A DNA stretch of 64,000 bases from Epsilonproteobacteria bacterium UBA6211 (GCA_002421845.1 DISL01000037.1:22847-86846), one strand, 5' to 3'. Shown: positions 31,925-42,198, numbered from the stretch's first letter. Notes: a model not told the origin generated them from the sequence alone. Program-made: numbers and translations.

Positions 31925-33373
31925 ATGAGTTGTTCATGTACACCTGGGTTTGACCCAAATGATATAAAACAAGACGTTTTAGAAAAGATAAACAACCACC
32001 CATGTTATAGCCAAGAGGCTCATCAGCACTATGCAAGGATTCATGTTCCTGTAGCTCCTGCTTGTAATATTCAATGCAACTATTGCAACAGAAAATACGA
32101 CTGCTCAAACGAGTCAAGACCTGGCGTTACAAGCGGTAGGCTAAAACCTATGGAGGCTTTGAAAAAAGTTCTATATGTTGGTGGAAATATCAAACAACTC
32201 TCTGTTGTAGGTATTGCAGGACCTGGTGATGCTCTTGCAAACCCTGCAAAAACATTTGAAACATTTGCTTTGATGCAAGAATACGCACCTGATTTGAAAC
32301 TATGTCTTTCTACAAACGGGCTAAGACTGCCTGAATATATAGAAGAGATCAAAAAATACAATGTTGACCACGTAACTGTAACTATAAATACCGTAGATGA
32401 AACAGGTGAAATAGGCTCACTTATATACCCTTGGGTACACTGGGAACACAAAAAAATCAAAGGGGCTGAAGGTGCTAAACTTCTCCTTAGTAAACAACTT
32501 GAAGGGATAAGACTTCTAGTGGAAAACGGTATTTTGGTTAAGGCAAACTCTGTTTTGATACCTGGTGTAAACGACCAAGACCTACCAAATGTAGCAAAAA
32601 AACTAAAAGAGATGAATGTATTTTTACACAATATTATGCCACTTATTTCATCTCCTGAATTTGGTACGAAGTTTGGACTAGACGGTGTGCCGAGTGCCAC
32701 AGATGAGCAAGTAATGGCAGCTCAAGATGCTTGCGGTATGGATATGACTTTGATGAGACACTGTCGCCAATGTAGGGCTGATGCGGTTGGACTTATCGGA
32801 GAGGATAGGGGAGATGAGTTTACCAAAGAGGTATTTATGGATTATGAACTCCCAAAACTTCAAGAGATTTATGACCTAGATGGTAGAAAAAAAGCGTTTG
32901 AGAGGATAGAGCTTTGGCGAGGAGCTTTGAGTGAAGCAAACCAAAAAATCAAAAAAGAACAAGCGACCAAATCGGAACTTAGCTCAAACGGCATCACAAA
33001 ACTAGTAGCAGTGACAAGCAAAGGCGAGGGTGTGATAAATATCCACTTTGGAAGTGCAAATGAGTTTTTGATATATGAAGCAGGAGATTTGGGGATTAAA
33101 TTTGTTATGCACCGCCGTGTGGCATCTGCTTATTGTCAAGGAAGTGAAGGGTGTGACGGAAGCTATCCTATAGAAGAGATAAAAGAGTCTTTGAAAGATT
33201 GTGATTTGCTTTTGACGGAAAAAATAGGAAGCTGTCCTATGGGTGAACTACAAAGTATCAACCTAATTTGTGATGAGTCTTACTCTTTACAACCTATTGA
33301 AAAATCTGTTTTTGAAGCGGTTAAGAAGTATTTTTATACGACAGATAAAGAAGCAGTAATTGGTAATTGGTAG
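31925..33373 (+). CDS. nifB: NifB, FeMo-cofactor precursor synthase
   Basis: 482 residues. The radical-SAM domain opens V-A-P-A-C-N-I-Q-C-N-Y-C-N-R-K (Cys 47, 51, 54) after a Cys-containing N-terminus (S-C-S-C, H-P-C-Y) that supplies K-cluster ligands. H-C-R-Q-C-R-A-D-A closes it near residue 285. The C-terminal ~130 residues are a NifX-like domain (INIHFGSANEFLIYE). NifB builds NifB-co, the 8Fe-9S-C core of FeMo-co, in the cytoplasm. Starts after AAAAAGG. Followed by nifE 62 bases on. Confidence 0.97.
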   Translation: MSCSCTPGFDPNDIKQDVLEKINNHPCYSQEAHQHYARIHVPVAPACNIQCNYCNRKYDCSNESRPGVTSGRLKPMEALKKVLYVGGNIKQLSVVGIAGPGDALANPAKTFETFALMQEYAPDLKLCLSTNGLRLPEYIEEIKKYNVDHVTVTINTVDETGEIGSLIYPWVHWEHKKIKGAEGAKLLLSKQLEGIRLLVENGILVKANSVLIPGVNDQDLPNVAKKLKEMNVFLHNIMPLISSPEFGTKFGLDGVPSATDEQVMAAQDACGMDMTLMRHCRQCRADAVGLIGEDRGDEFTKEVFMDYELPKLQEIYDLDGRKKAFERIELWRGALSEANQKIKKEQATKSELSSNGITKLVAVTSKGEGVINIHFGSANEFLIYEAGDLGIKFVMHRRVASAYCQGSEGCDGSYPIEEIKESLKDCDLLLTEKIGSCPMGELQSINLICDESYSLQPIEKSVFEAVKKYFYTTDKEAVIGNW

Positions 33374-33421
33374 AATCCAAATGATAACAACTCTTACTAA
33401 TATACTAATATACCAATACAC
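33356..33421. repeat. ATTGGT-type hairpin repeat, copy J2
   Basis: Left arm GTAATTGGTAATTGGTAG forms the last codons and stop of nifB; right arm TACTAATATACTAATATACC, AATACAC. It is the same design as J1 and ends at the nifE ribosome site (AAAAAGG). Confidence 0.7.
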
Positions 33422-33435
33422 AAAAAGGTATTCAA

Positions 33436-34782
33436 ATGGTTAACAAAAAGCTTATAAACGAACTTTTAAACGAAAGTGCATGTTCATCAAATTCTACCAA
33501 AAAAACAAGTTGCAACCGCCCAAAACCAGGGGCTAGTAGCGGAGGGTGTGCGTTTGAGGGGGTTCAAATAGCACTTTTCCCATTTGCAGATGTGGTACAT
33601 CTAGTTCATGGCCCAGCTACTTGTATAGGGGCTAGTTGGGAGACAAGAGCTACTAAGACTAGCTATGAAGGTGAGGATAATACCCAAATGGGATATTGCA
33701 CCACTATCAATATGAATGATGTAATATTCGGCGGTCATAAAAAGCTAGAAGAATCCATAAAATTTATCTACGAACACAAAAAACCAAAAGCTATTTTTGT
33801 ATATGAAACATGCGTAACTGCAATGATAGGCGATGATATGGATAGTGTTTGTTCACACGCTACCGTGGAGCTAGGCATACCTGTGATAGTAGTACATTCT
33901 CCTGGGTTTGTGGGGAGCAAAAATCTAGGCTCAAGACTAGGCGGTGAAGCGGTACTTCATCAGCTAATAGGCACAAGAGAGCCAGAGAGCATCCATCCAT
34001 ACGGTATCAATTTAATAGGCGAATACAATGTGACTGGTGATATGTGGCAATATACCCATTTACTAGAAGAAATAGGAATAAAAATAGTATCTACCCTTGC
34101 AGGTGATGGAAGACTAGAAGATATACAAACAGCTCACACCGCCAAACTAAATGTCCTAGTCTGTGCTAAATCTCTTGTGACAATGGCACGGAAAATGGAA
34201 GAAAAATACAATATTCCTTATGTCTCTGTCTCATTTTACGGTAAAAGAGATACTACAAATGCCATCATGACTATAGTTGAGGCTTTGGGTGATGAGAATC
34301 TAAAAGCAAAAGCTATAGAGGTCACAAAACGAGAAGAAGCCAAACTAGAAGCCAAATTAGAGCCGTTTCGTGATATTCTAAAAGACAAAAAAGCTATTCT
34401 CAACACTGGCGGAAATAAATCATGGTCTATAGCTTCCGCACTCCAAGATATAGGGCTTGAAGTGGTGGCTACAAGCATAGCAAAAACTACTCTTGAAGAC
34501 ATAGAAATAGCAAAACAATATGTTCCTATACTTATGAAAAGCCCTGCCAACGAGCAATCCAAACTAATAGACGAACACAAAGTGGATATTCTCTTAGCAG
34601 GTGGAAGAAGTTTATATACGGCTATCAAGAAAAAAATATCATTTGTGGATGTAAACCAAGAGAAAAAGGTAAGTTACGGAGCTTATGACGGACTGACAAA
34701 TCTAGCTACAGATGTTGTAAATAGCCTACAAAATCGAGTTTTCAAAGTAGTTGCTACCAAAGCACCGTGGGAGTGTCTATAA
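33436..34782 (+). CDS. nifE: NifE, FeMo-cofactor scaffold subunit
   Basis: 448 residues of the nitrogenase alpha-like family: K-P-G-A-S-S-G-G-C-A-F-E-G (P-cluster-type Cys), H-L-V-H-G-P-A-T-C-I-G-A-S-W, YETCVTAMIGDD and the late G-G-x-x-S. NifEN matures NifB-co to FeMo-co before transfer to NifDK. It follows nifB; its partner nifN is 17 kb away on the other strand, an unusual split. Ends in a 6-base convergent overlap with the GGDEF-EAL gene. Confidence 0.95.
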   Translation: MVNKKLINELLNESACSSNSTKKTSCNRPKPGASSGGCAFEGVQIALFPFADVVHLVHGPATCIGASWETRATKTSYEGEDNTQMGYCTTINMNDVIFGGHKKLEESIKFIYEHKKPKAIFVYETCVTAMIGDDMDSVCSHATVELGIPVIVVHSPGFVGSKNLGSRLGGEAVLHQLIGTREPESIHPYGINLIGEYNVTGDMWQYTHLLEEIGIKIVSTLAGDGRLEDIQTAHTAKLNVLVCAKSLVTMARKMEEKYNIPYVSVSFYGKRDTTNAIMTIVEALGDENLKAKAIEVTKREEAKLEAKLEPFRDILKDKKAILNTGGNKSWSIASALQDIGLEVVATSIAKTTLEDIEIAKQYVPILMKSPANEQSKLIDEHKVDILLAGGRSLYTAIKKKISFVDVNQEKKVSYGAYDGLTNLATDVVNSLQNRVFKVVATKAPWECL

Positions 34783-36825
34783 ATACTCCTTCGGTGTGGG
34801 TCTATGAAAACAATACCCTTGAAAATAAGCACATCCCAAGTCAATTAGTTTTTGGTATATCTCTTCATTTTCGATACCCTCTGCAATAACATCAAATCCA
34901 AATTGTTTTGCTATAGAAAGAATCGATACGACGATAGTTTCATCATTTTTATCATCAAGAATATCGGCTACAAATGATTTGTCTATTTTTAGTTCATCTA
35001 TAGGTAGCTTTTTCAGATATGACAAAGAAGAATACCCTGTTCCAAAGTCATCAATAGATATTGTAACTCCAAGAGCCTTTAACTGATTGATTTTCAAAAG
35101 TGCATTTTGAGCATCTTTGAGTAGTAAGCTTTCGGTAATCTCAAGTCTAATTTTATCGGCTTGTATCGCGTAATGTGTTATAAGATGGTGAATGACATCA
35201 TAAAAATCATCCCTTTCAAATTGTTTTAGGCTGATATTGACGGATATTCTCCACTTTGACTTTAGTTCGTCATTTTCCCAAGATTTAATAAGGGTAGCCA
35301 CTTCATTGAGTAGATAGATACTAAATTTAACAATCAATCCGCTCTCTTCGGCAATAGGTATAAACTCCATAGGTGATATTGCACCGAGTTCATCATCCGT
35401 CCATCTTGCAAGTGCTTCAACTCCGACTACGGTTTTGTTATAATCCACTTGTGTTTGATATTGTATTGTAACTTTTTTATTTTCTATCGCTTCTCTTAGT
35501 TTGGAGAGCAAAGTAGCTTTTCTCTCCAAAGAAGTTTGAAGATTTTGATTGAAAAAGCTGTAATTATCTCTGCCGTTATCTTTTGAATGATACATAGCAC
35601 TATCAGCTCTTTTCATAAGCTCGTCTATAGATATAGCACTATTAAACAAAGCAATTCCGATACTCGCACTCAACAAAAATTCGCTATTATCTATATAAAA
35701 AGGGTGTTTTAACGTATGCAATATCTTATCTGCAATTATTGAAATATCATTGATAGCCAAAGAGTAATCACTAGTTTGCGTATCAATCAAAACAATAAAT
35801 TCATCCCCTCCAAATCTAGCTACGGTGTCATATTGTCTTGTGATACTACTAAGCCTATTCGCACATTGTTGTAGTATTTTGTCACCTATTATATGACCTC
35901 TCGTATCGTTGATAATCTTGAAGTGATCCAAGTCCACAAACATCAACGCAGAGTATTGTCCCGTTCTTTTTGTCTTGTATATAAGTTGCGTTACTCTATC
36001 TTCTAGTAGTGTTCTATTCGGCAAAGAAGTCAGTGAGTCGTAATAAGCTAATTGTGATATTTCCGCTTCTTTTAATTTTATATCAGTAATATCCATCAAT
36101 GCAGATACTCTAATGTTTTCATCACCTAGTTTTATATCCTTGCCTCTTAGCATAGCAGGGAATTTTGAGCCGTCTTTTCGTATCATAATAGCTTCATACG
36201 GTGATTGGTCTTGATTTTTTATTACCCTTTTTACGAGTTCTATAGATTCATCGGATATAAACTCAAAAGCACTTTTTCCTATCATTTCATCAGCCGTATA
36301 TCCTAGAAGTTCAGGGGCAATTTGGTTGACTTTTATACACTTTTTGTCTGAATTGTATATTATTAATCCCTCTATGGTTGCATTTGATAAAGCTTCAAAA
36401 GTTTCTATTGTTTTAAGTTGTTGTTCTAAAACTTTATTTTCTAACTCTTTTTGATTGGTGACGTCAATGCCTATTTGTATTTTTATATAGCTATTGTTAT
36501 CATTGTTTGGTACTATTCTTTCACTAAATAAATAGGTTTTATTGTTTATTGAATTTGTGTGTTCCCATTTGTATGTTGAATTTATATGATTTAGATAATT
36601 ATTATTTGATAAAAGACAATCTTCACACGGTTTTGTTTTGTTTGATTGAAGTGCTTGGTAGCATACTTGACCTATAATATCTCCAAATTCTTCTTTACAT
36701 TTTTCATTTGCATAAAGAATAGTACTATTTTCCACATCTATTACATACACTACGGCATCTAGTTCATTTATAATAAAATCAAGCGATTTTCTAGATTCGA
36801 TATTTATCAAGTTTTCTAAACGCAC
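34777..36825 (-). CDS. PAS-PAS-GGDEF-EAL cyclic-di-GMP protein
   Basis: 682 residues, no membrane segment. Two PAS domains (about 12-125, with C-E-D-C, and 145-255), a GGDEF domain (262-420) with R-F-G-G-D-E-F and an R-Q-Y-D I-site, and an EAL domain (435-680) with V-E-A-L-A-R-W, D-D-F-G-T-G-Y-S-S-L and A-E-G-I-E-N. Both catalytic motifs look intact, so it may make or break cyclic di-GMP depending on its PAS input. Redox or O2 sensing through the PAS is possible but not shown. Upstream of it is the MCP, same strand, 97 bases apart. Confidence 0.9.
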   Translation of the reverse strand: MRLENLINIESRKSLDFIINELDAVVYVIDVENSTILYANEKCKEEFGDIIGQVCYQALQSNKTKPCEDCLLSNNNYLNHINSTYKWEHTNSINNKTYLFSERIVPNNDNNSYIKIQIGIDVTNQKELENKVLEQQLKTIETFEALSNATIEGLIIYNSDKKCIKVNQIAPELLGYTADEMIGKSAFEFISDESIELVKRVIKNQDQSPYEAIMIRKDGSKFPAMLRGKDIKLGDENIRVSALMDITDIKLKEAEISQLAYYDSLTSLPNRTLLEDRVTQLIYKTKRTGQYSALMFVDLDHFKIINDTRGHIIGDKILQQCANRLSSITRQYDTVARFGGDEFIVLIDTQTSDYSLAINDISIIADKILHTLKHPFYIDNSEFLLSASIGIALFNSAISIDELMKRADSAMYHSKDNGRDNYSFFNQNLQTSLERKATLLSKLREAIENKKVTIQYQTQVDYNKTVVGVEALARWTDDELGAISPMEFIPIAEESGLIVKFSIYLLNEVATLIKSWENDELKSKWRISVNISLKQFERDDFYDVIHHLITHYAIQADKIRLEITESLLLKDAQNALLKINQLKALGVTISIDDFGTGYSSLSYLKKLPIDELKIDKSFVADILDDKNDETIVVSILSIAKQFGFDVIAEGIENEEIYQKLIDLGCAYFQGYCFHRPTPKEYL

Positions 36826-36922
36826 GGTATGTAACCTTTAAAGTAAATTAAATATTATTCTTCATTATTGTAGCATAAATGAAATTAAATGTTGGTTTTA
36901 AATAATAATAGTTATCAAGTTC

Positions 36923-38950
36923 TTAAGCTTTTAAATCATCATTTTTTGAAGCTACCGAGTGACTAAGAGACTGAGAAACTGGAATACTAGACTTTTTAAC
37001 ATCTGGAACTTTGACATGAGAATTGCCTTGATTTATAGGTTGAGCTTGGACACTATCTTTGCCTATAAATTGCTTTGCATCTGCATGAGCAACCACTAGT
37101 TTAGCTATTTGGTCTGTTAATACCGCCACATCATGAGTTTGTGACGCTACCATAGCATTTTGTTGTGTTTGTTGGTCTAATTGCGTTACAGCATCATTGA
37201 TTTGTTCTATTCCTTGAAGTTGCTCTTTTGAAGCATGTTCTATATCTGAGATTAGATTAAGCGTATGGGATATATTTTGATTTAGTTCACTATAACCTTT
37301 TATCATATTTGTTGATATGGCTTTGCCTTCGTTTGCCTTTGAAGTGGCACGTTCTACTATATCTTTTATCTCTTTTGCAGCTTCGGCACTTCTTGAAGCA
37401 AGATTTCTTACCTCTTGTGCAACTACGGCAAACCCTTTTCCTGCTTCTCCTGCCGTTGCAGCTTCAACTGCAGCATTTAAACTTAATATATTTGTTTGGA
37501 ATGCTATTTGGTCTATTACGCTTATTGCTTCGTTTATAGCCGTTACTTGTGTATTTATTTCTTCCATAGCTATTGTTGTTTGGTTTGCTAGTTTTTCACC
37601 TTCATTGGCTGATTTAGTAACTCCACTTGCTAAGGTTGACATTTTGAGAATATTTTCCGTATTACTTCTTATGTTACTTGTTATTTGTTCTAGTGCCGCA
37701 GCAGTTTCTTCCAAAGATGCAGCTGCTTCGTTTGAGCTTTGATTTAGTTTATCTACGTTTGTAAGTAATATATTGCTACTTTCATCAAGCGTCAAACCGT
37801 TTTGTTTATTATCTACAAGCATTTGGTTAATAGTGTCTTGTAGTTTATTCACATCTTGTACCAACGTATCAAAAACACCGTTTTTTTCTATATCGTTTAT
37901 AACAAGTTTTTTTGTATAGTTATGGTGTGTGTATTCTTCCAAAACGGAATTAATTACAATAAATCTAGATTTTAAATTATCCAAAGCATTATTAATAGTG
38001 GATTTTAATTGCATAAGTGCAGGATTTGAGCTATTAGCAACTATATGTTGTGAAAACCAACCGTTTGATACTCTAGTCATTACTGTTTGGGTATCTTTAA
38101 GAAATTTATCATCTTCTTCAATATTTCTTTGTGTAGCGGATATATTTTCATTGACGATATTTGCCATTTCTCCAAACTCATCATTTGATTTGATTGTTAT
38201 ATGTGTAATATTTGATGTTTTTTTATTGATATAGTCAAAAAACTCTATAAGACCGTCTTTAAATAATGTAATAGAACTAGTGATTCCTTTTGTTATTATT
38301 GAACCTGTTACTATACCTACTATTACCGATATTATAATTATAAATATAGTTATACTTACCAATAAATCAGCATTTGTCATGGCATTATGAATCATTTTAT
38401 CCGTAGTATCCAAACTTAGTTTATTAAGTTCATCCATCTTAGAACCCATAGTATTTGAAATAGGTACCATTATAGCGACTGTTTGTCTATATTCTTCAAA
38501 TAGTTCTTTTTGAGTTGTAGGATTTGTATTGTGGGCTAGTTTAGAGATGATTCCATCAAGTTTTACATAAACTTCTCTCCAAGCTTTGTATTCAATGTCT
38601 AATTTATCTGAGAGTTCTTTACCTTTTTTGCTTCTAGGTAAAGCTAAAAAACTATTCCAGTTTTGCTCAACAATTTCCCAGCTTTTTTTTCTTTGTGTGG
38701 CAATATCAGAAAAATATGAATTTGCGGAATAATTGTTTTCAAAAGCATAGACGTTGAGTGTTTGAGCTCTTATTATCATTCTTTCTTTGTTTAGACTTGT
38801 AATATATACAAGGGCAGGAAGTCTTGATTCTCCTACCGTACTCATATCATTTGACCAAGATTTGCCGTTATATAGGGCAACTCCACCCGTGATTAATATG
38901 CTTAGTAGCAATGTACCGATTAAAAAAATTAATTTTTGTTTTATTGTCAT
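36923..38950 (-). CDS. Methyl-accepting chemotaxis protein
   Basis: 675 residues: TM1 (10-28), a helical periplasmic sensor of the four-helix-bundle type (30-190), TM2 (about 192-216), a HAMP-like/linker region and the cytoplasmic signalling hairpin (380-610) with the invariant tip [20 protein letters not shown] and [16 protein letters not shown]. The ribosome site is CCGGAG. It senses an unknown ligand and signals to CheA. A 33-residue membrane protein gene lies immediately upstream. Confidence 0.93.
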   Translation of the reverse strand: MTIKQKLIFLIGTLLLSILITGGVALYNGKSWSNDMSTVGESRLPALVYITSLNKERMIIRAQTLNVYAFENNYSANSYFSDIATQRKKSWEIVEQNWNSFLALPRSKKGKELSDKLDIEYKAWREVYVKLDGIISKLAHNTNPTTQKELFEEYRQTVAIMVPISNTMGSKMDELNKLSLDTTDKMIHNAMTNADLLVSITIFIIIISVIVGIVTGSIITKGITSSITLFKDGLIEFFDYINKKTSNITHITIKSNDEFGEMANIVNENISATQRNIEEDDKFLKDTQTVMTRVSNGWFSQHIVANSSNPALMQLKSTINNALDNLKSRFIVINSVLEEYTHHNYTKKLVINDIEKNGVFDTLVQDVNKLQDTINQMLVDNKQNGLTLDESSNILLTNVDKLNQSSNEAAASLEETAAALEQITSNIRSNTENILKMSTLASGVTKSANEGEKLANQTTIAMEEINTQVTAINEAISVIDQIAFQTNILSLNAAVEAATAGEAGKGFAVVAQEVRNLASRSAEAAKEIKDIVERATSKANEGKAISTNMIKGYSELNQNISHTLNLISDIEHASKEQLQGIEQINDAVTQLDQQTQQNAMVASQTHDVAVLTDQIAKLVVAHADAKQFIGKDSVQAQPINQGNSHVKVPDVKKSSIPVSQSLSHSVASKNDDLKA

Positions 38951-39272
38951 AATAGTAACTCCGGATTAACTTTAGATTGAGTAAATAAAAGTGATAATAA
39001 GAAGGAATAACGTATAAAAAATCAAAATGTTCAAATATATAATTTTTAATTTAAGACATTTTAGCTCTTCCATGACTTATATCCTCCTATATGCTGTGTT
39101 CGTTTGTTATAATAAGACAAGCTTATCAATAACGTATTTATGGGTTATAATTGATAAAAATATATATTTCTCAATAATAATTCCTAATATAATAATATAA
39201 CCAATAGGTTATAAAGATAAAGCGATTTTATCACTATTATTCTAAAGAAAAACTTAATCTATAGGTTATATT
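38951..39272. other. Divergent intergenic region before MCP and XRE genes
   Basis: Apart from the 33-aa frame, it holds about 190 AT-rich bases with paired motifs AACCTATAGGTTATA-like near both 39130-39150 and 39200-39265 (GGGTTATAATTGATAAAA; ATAACCAATAGGTTATAAAG; CTATAGGTTATA). Repeated GGTTATA elements in front of the XRE gene could be operator sites. No RNA gene seen. Confidence 0.4.
38972..39073 (-). CDS. Tiny membrane protein (33 aa) upstream of MCP
   Basis: Short frame with a perfect ribosome site (AGGAGG, nine bases before ATG). The product starts MEELKCLKLK and continues as one hydrophobic helix (IIYLNILIFYTLFLLIITFI), a single-pass membrane peptide. It ends 21 bases before the MCP start on the same strand, so it is probably co-translated with the receptor. 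Too short for homology claims; the start signal and clean TM pattern support it. Confidence 0.55.
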   Translation of the reverse strand: MEELKCLKLKIIYLNILIFYTLFLLIITFIYSI

Positions 39273-39524
39273 ATGAAAATATTTTCAGAAGTTTCAGACG
39301 AGTTTATAGAAGAATACTATAAACAAATATCAAAAAACGTAAAAAAAATCAGAACACAAAAACAAAAAACACAAGAAGAAGTTGCATTGGCAATGGGCTT
39401 TACCACGGCTACTTTCTATACCAATGCAGAAAGTTATAAAAGAGGAAAACACTTTAATTTGGAGCATCTTATAAAGATATCTAAGATTTTAAATGTACCT
39501 TTGCATAAATTCTTTGAAATATAA
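39273..39524 (+). CDS. XRE-family helix-turn-helix protein (83 aa)
   Basis: An N-terminal helix, then a Cro/CI-type HTH: IRTQKQKTQEEVALAMGFTTATFYTNAE, followed by LEHLIKISKILNVPLHKFFE, the canonical last helices of the fold. No effector domain. The start is directly preceded by CTATAGGTTATATT; GGTTATA repeats upstream could be its binding sites (autoregulation). Located just before the kinase/regulator pair, but with its own upstream region; whether it controls the tandem-box regulon is unknown. Confidence 0.8.
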   Translation: MKIFSEVSDEFIEEYYKQISKNVKKIRTQKQKTQEEVALAMGFTTATFYTNAESYKRGKHFNLEHLIKISKILNVPLHKFFEI

Positions 39525-39609
39525 ATATCAATAGTAAGATATAATAATATCTTGGCTAGAATTACTAATACGAAAGATTTTGTATAAATTCTGCCAAGGT
39601 ATAAGGTAT

Positions 39610-41454
39610 ATGAGTATATCAAAGATTATTGTAATAATATTTCTTAATATTAGTTGTTTATATTCAAATATTATAAAAATAGATAAGGATACTAGTCGTA
39701 TCGATATTTTACCTTCGTCAAAAGTATATTTAGACAAAACAAAATCAAAAACCTTAGAAGATATAAAAAACCTAGACGATTCGTTTGAGCCAAACGACAA
39801 GAAACTTTTGGGATATGGGTATTCCCCTGATTTTGACGTGTGGGTTAGATTTGATATACACAATCAAAGTGATAAAAAGCTAAAACAAATCATAGAATAC
39901 CACAACCCTCTAACCACGCATATATCACTTTTTGATAGTGTGTCTTCCATAGCCCAAAACGAAGGACTTTTGAACAAACTGCAAAATAGAAGTACCCTGA
40001 ATCCTATCTTTGAAGTAGAACTAGAACCGCAAGAGACAAAGACTTATTATCTCAAAGCTTCTTCATACGTTACCACTTTGATAGTAAAATTAAATCTTTG
40101 GAATGAAAAAGAGTTTTATTCCCAAGAGATCAAACATCAACTTATATTAGCCCTATTTTTCGGTGCTATGGTGATACTCGCTCTTTACAACCTTTTTATA
40201 TATTTCGTAGTCAAAGATATAAGTTACCTATATTATGTACTATATATCGTTGGGATAGTGCTACATCACCTTATTTATGTAGGTATGGCAAATGTATATT
40301 TAGTAAATCAACAATGGATGGGATATTTCGTAGATTATGCCGCTGTTTTTATAGCCTTGCCTGTTTTGGCTCTTGCAATGTTTTCAAAGACATTTTTGCA
40401 TATAGTGCAATATCCAAGAGTAAATAAGATTTTAAATCTTTTGATTTTGGTTGTTTTTATTTCCGTTATAGTTTTTATAAGTACCGATATGTTTGGTAAA
40501 TATAGAAACTTACTTGTCATTTCGCTACTTGCATACCTGATATTTATCACAGTATATGCTACATATAAGAAAAACCAACAAGCCTATTTCATACTTTTTG
40601 GATGGAGTATTATCCTAGTATCCGGTATTTGTATGTATCTATCAAGTGCAGGGGTGTTTAATGTATATTTATATCTCCCTTATATAGTAGAAACGGGGCT
40701 TGTACTAGAGGCTTTGATATTTTCTATTGCTTTGGCAAATAAAATAAATACTCTCCAAAAAGAAAAAGTTGAAGCCGACAAAAAGCTGATTCTCCACCAA
40801 CAAAGCGAAACGGCAAGACTTGAATCTATCGTGACACAAAAAACAGATGCTCTCAAAATAGCACTTGATGAAAAAGAACTGTTACTAAGAGAGCTAAATC
40901 ATAGAGTAAAAAACAATATGCAAACAATAGTATCGCTTATGAGGCTCCAACTAGATAAAGTGAGTGATGAAAAAGTACAAGATATTTTCGTAACTATTCA
41001 AAACAGAATAAACGCTATGAGTCAGCTGCATATACTTCTATATAATCAAGAAGATGTATCACATATAGATGCCTTTGAGTATTTTGATGTCATAGTAGAA
41101 GAGCTAAAAGAGAGCTATAACAGTGAAAAAATATCTATCAAATTTGATATAACTACAAAGCTAAAGACGGAAGAGGCTATTTATTGTGGGCTTATTTTAA
41201 ATGAGCTTATAACAAATTCTTTAAAACATGCCTTTGCAGGGCAAAACGGTGAGATAAATATAAAACTTTTTCAAGAAAACGGAAAAATAAATCTGTATAT
41301 TTCAGATAACGGAGTAGGGTTTAGCACCAAAAATACAATAGATTCTCTAGGGCTTACATTGGTTTCGACTTTGGTAATAGAACAACTCAATGGAACTATA
41401 ACAATCAATTCAAATAACGGTGTGGAGGTTGAGATACAATGGATAAGTCGTTAG
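39610..41454 (+). CDS. 7TMR-DISM histidine kinase
   Basis: 614 residues from the ATG at 39610 (AAGGTAT upstream; the ATG at 39580 would ruin the signal peptide). Signal peptide, an extracytoplasmic 7TMR-DISMED2-like domain (25-190; YSPDFDVWVRFDIHN), seven membrane helices (about 195-400), a coiled coil, then a HisKA_2-type kinase: LLRELNHRVKNNMQTIVSLMRLQ (phospho-His) and a HATPase with NELITNSLKHAF and DNGVGFS. Such receptors are thought to bind carbohydrates or other small ligands. It overlaps the regulator gene by 16 bases. Likely input for the tandem-box regulon. Confidence 0.9.
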   Translation: MSISKIIVIIFLNISCLYSNIIKIDKDTSRIDILPSSKVYLDKTKSKTLEDIKNLDDSFEPNDKKLLGYGYSPDFDVWVRFDIHNQSDKKLKQIIEYHNPLTTHISLFDSVSSIAQNEGLLNKLQNRSTLNPIFEVELEPQETKTYYLKASSYVTTLIVKLNLWNEKEFYSQEIKHQLILALFFGAMVILALYNLFIYFVVKDISYLYYVLYIVGIVLHHLIYVGMANVYLVNQQWMGYFVDYAAVFIALPVLALAMFSKTFLHIVQYPRVNKILNLLILVVFISVIVFISTDMFGKYRNLLVISLLAYLIFITVYATYKKNQQAYFILFGWSIILVSGICMYLSSAGVFNVYLYLPYIVETGLVLEALIFSIALANKINTLQKEKVEADKKLILHQQSETARLESIVTQKTDALKIALDEKELLLRELNHRVKNNMQTIVSLMRLQLDKVSDEKVQDIFVTIQNRINAMSQLHILLYNQEDVSHIDAFEYFDVIVEELKESYNSEKISIKFDITTKLKTEEAIYCGLILNELITNSLKHAFAGQNGEINIKLFQENGKINLYISDNGVGFSTKNTIDSLGLTLVSTLVIEQLNGTITINSNNGVEVEIQWISR

Positions 41455-42137
41455 AAGAGACAAAGGTACTTATAGTAGAAGATGAAAGTATCGTTGCCCT
41501 TGATATAAAAAGTGCAGTTTTAAGGCTTGGATTTCAAGTAAGCGATACCGTGACCAATTATTTTGATGCTCTCACATCCGTCAAAGAAAATGAACCTGAT
41601 ATTATTTTGATGGATATAAATCTCAAAAATAGCAAAGACGGTATAGAAACGGCTACGGATATAAAACGAATCAAAAACATACCTATAGTATATCTTACCG
41701 CTTTTTGTGATGATGAAACTCTAAAAAGAGCCATCCAAACCAACCCTCACGCATATCTAATCAAACCGTTCAAGCGTGAAGAACTAAAATCAACCCTTTA
41801 TCTAGTTTATTTCAAAATCAACCAAAGATATGCGGTAGTGATAGATAAAACACTATTGAATTTGGGTGAGAATTATTATTATGATGAAAACCATAAAAAT
41901 ATTTACTATAAAGACCAAATAATAAAACTGAGCCAAAGTGAACAAGAACTTCTTTTTTTGATTGTAACCGCAAAAGGTAATGTAGTAACCTTTAAGGCTA
42001 TAGAAGAGCATATTTGGCAAGGACAAACCATATCTCATAGTACACTTCGAACTCTTATTTATAGACTTAGAACCAAGCTAGAACATAAACTTATAGAAAC
42101 TATACCGTTTATTGGATGTAGGCTAATAGTGCCTTAA
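41439..42137 (+). CDS. OmpR/PhoB-type response regulator
   Basis: 232 residues. Receiver domain: V-L-I-V-E-D-E (acidic pocket), phospho-acceptor Asp in I-I-L-M-D-I-N-L, T in V-Y-L-T-A-F, K in L-I-K-P-F. C-terminal winged helix: IIKLSQSEQELLFLIVTAKGNVVTFKAIEEHIW … STLRTLIYRLRTKLE, typical Trans_reg_C. OmpR-type dimers bind tandem direct repeats; the four GTGACGC-N5-GTGACGC boxes that follow are the obvious candidate sites. GGAGG precedes the ATG inside the kinase gene. Confidence 0.92.
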   Translation: MDKSLEETKVLIVEDESIVALDIKSAVLRLGFQVSDTVTNYFDALTSVKENEPDIILMDINLKNSKDGIETATDIKRIKNIPIVYLTAFCDDETLKRAIQTNPHAYLIKPFKREELKSTLYLVYFKINQRYAVVIDKTLLNLGENYYYDENHKNIYYKDQIIKLSQSEQELLFLIVTAKGNVVTFKAIEEHIWQGQTISHSTLRTLIYRLRTKLEHKLIETIPFIGCRLIVP

Positions 42138-42138
42138 T

Positions 42139-42156
42139 TTGTGAAAAACATCACAA
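42139..42156. promoter_or_regulatory. CRP/FNR-type palindrome
   Basis: TTGTGAAAAACATCACAA holds TGTGA-N6-TCACA, the exact CRP-type consensus. The 8-base arms ATTTGTGA/TCACAAAT (42137-42158) are perfect. It begins at the regulator stop codon and lies about 90 bases upstream of the first tandem-box promoter start. It could equally be a weak hairpin. Confidence 0.45.
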
Positions 42157-42198
42157 ATGTGCAAAAAAAATGCAAAATTTCATAAAATCTTTATTTCT

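Noticed and set aside
32080..32700. 206-residue frame on the minus strand inside nifB
   Set aside because: Antisense shadow of a conserved gene; Ser/Phe/Ile-rich composition typical of antisense frames.
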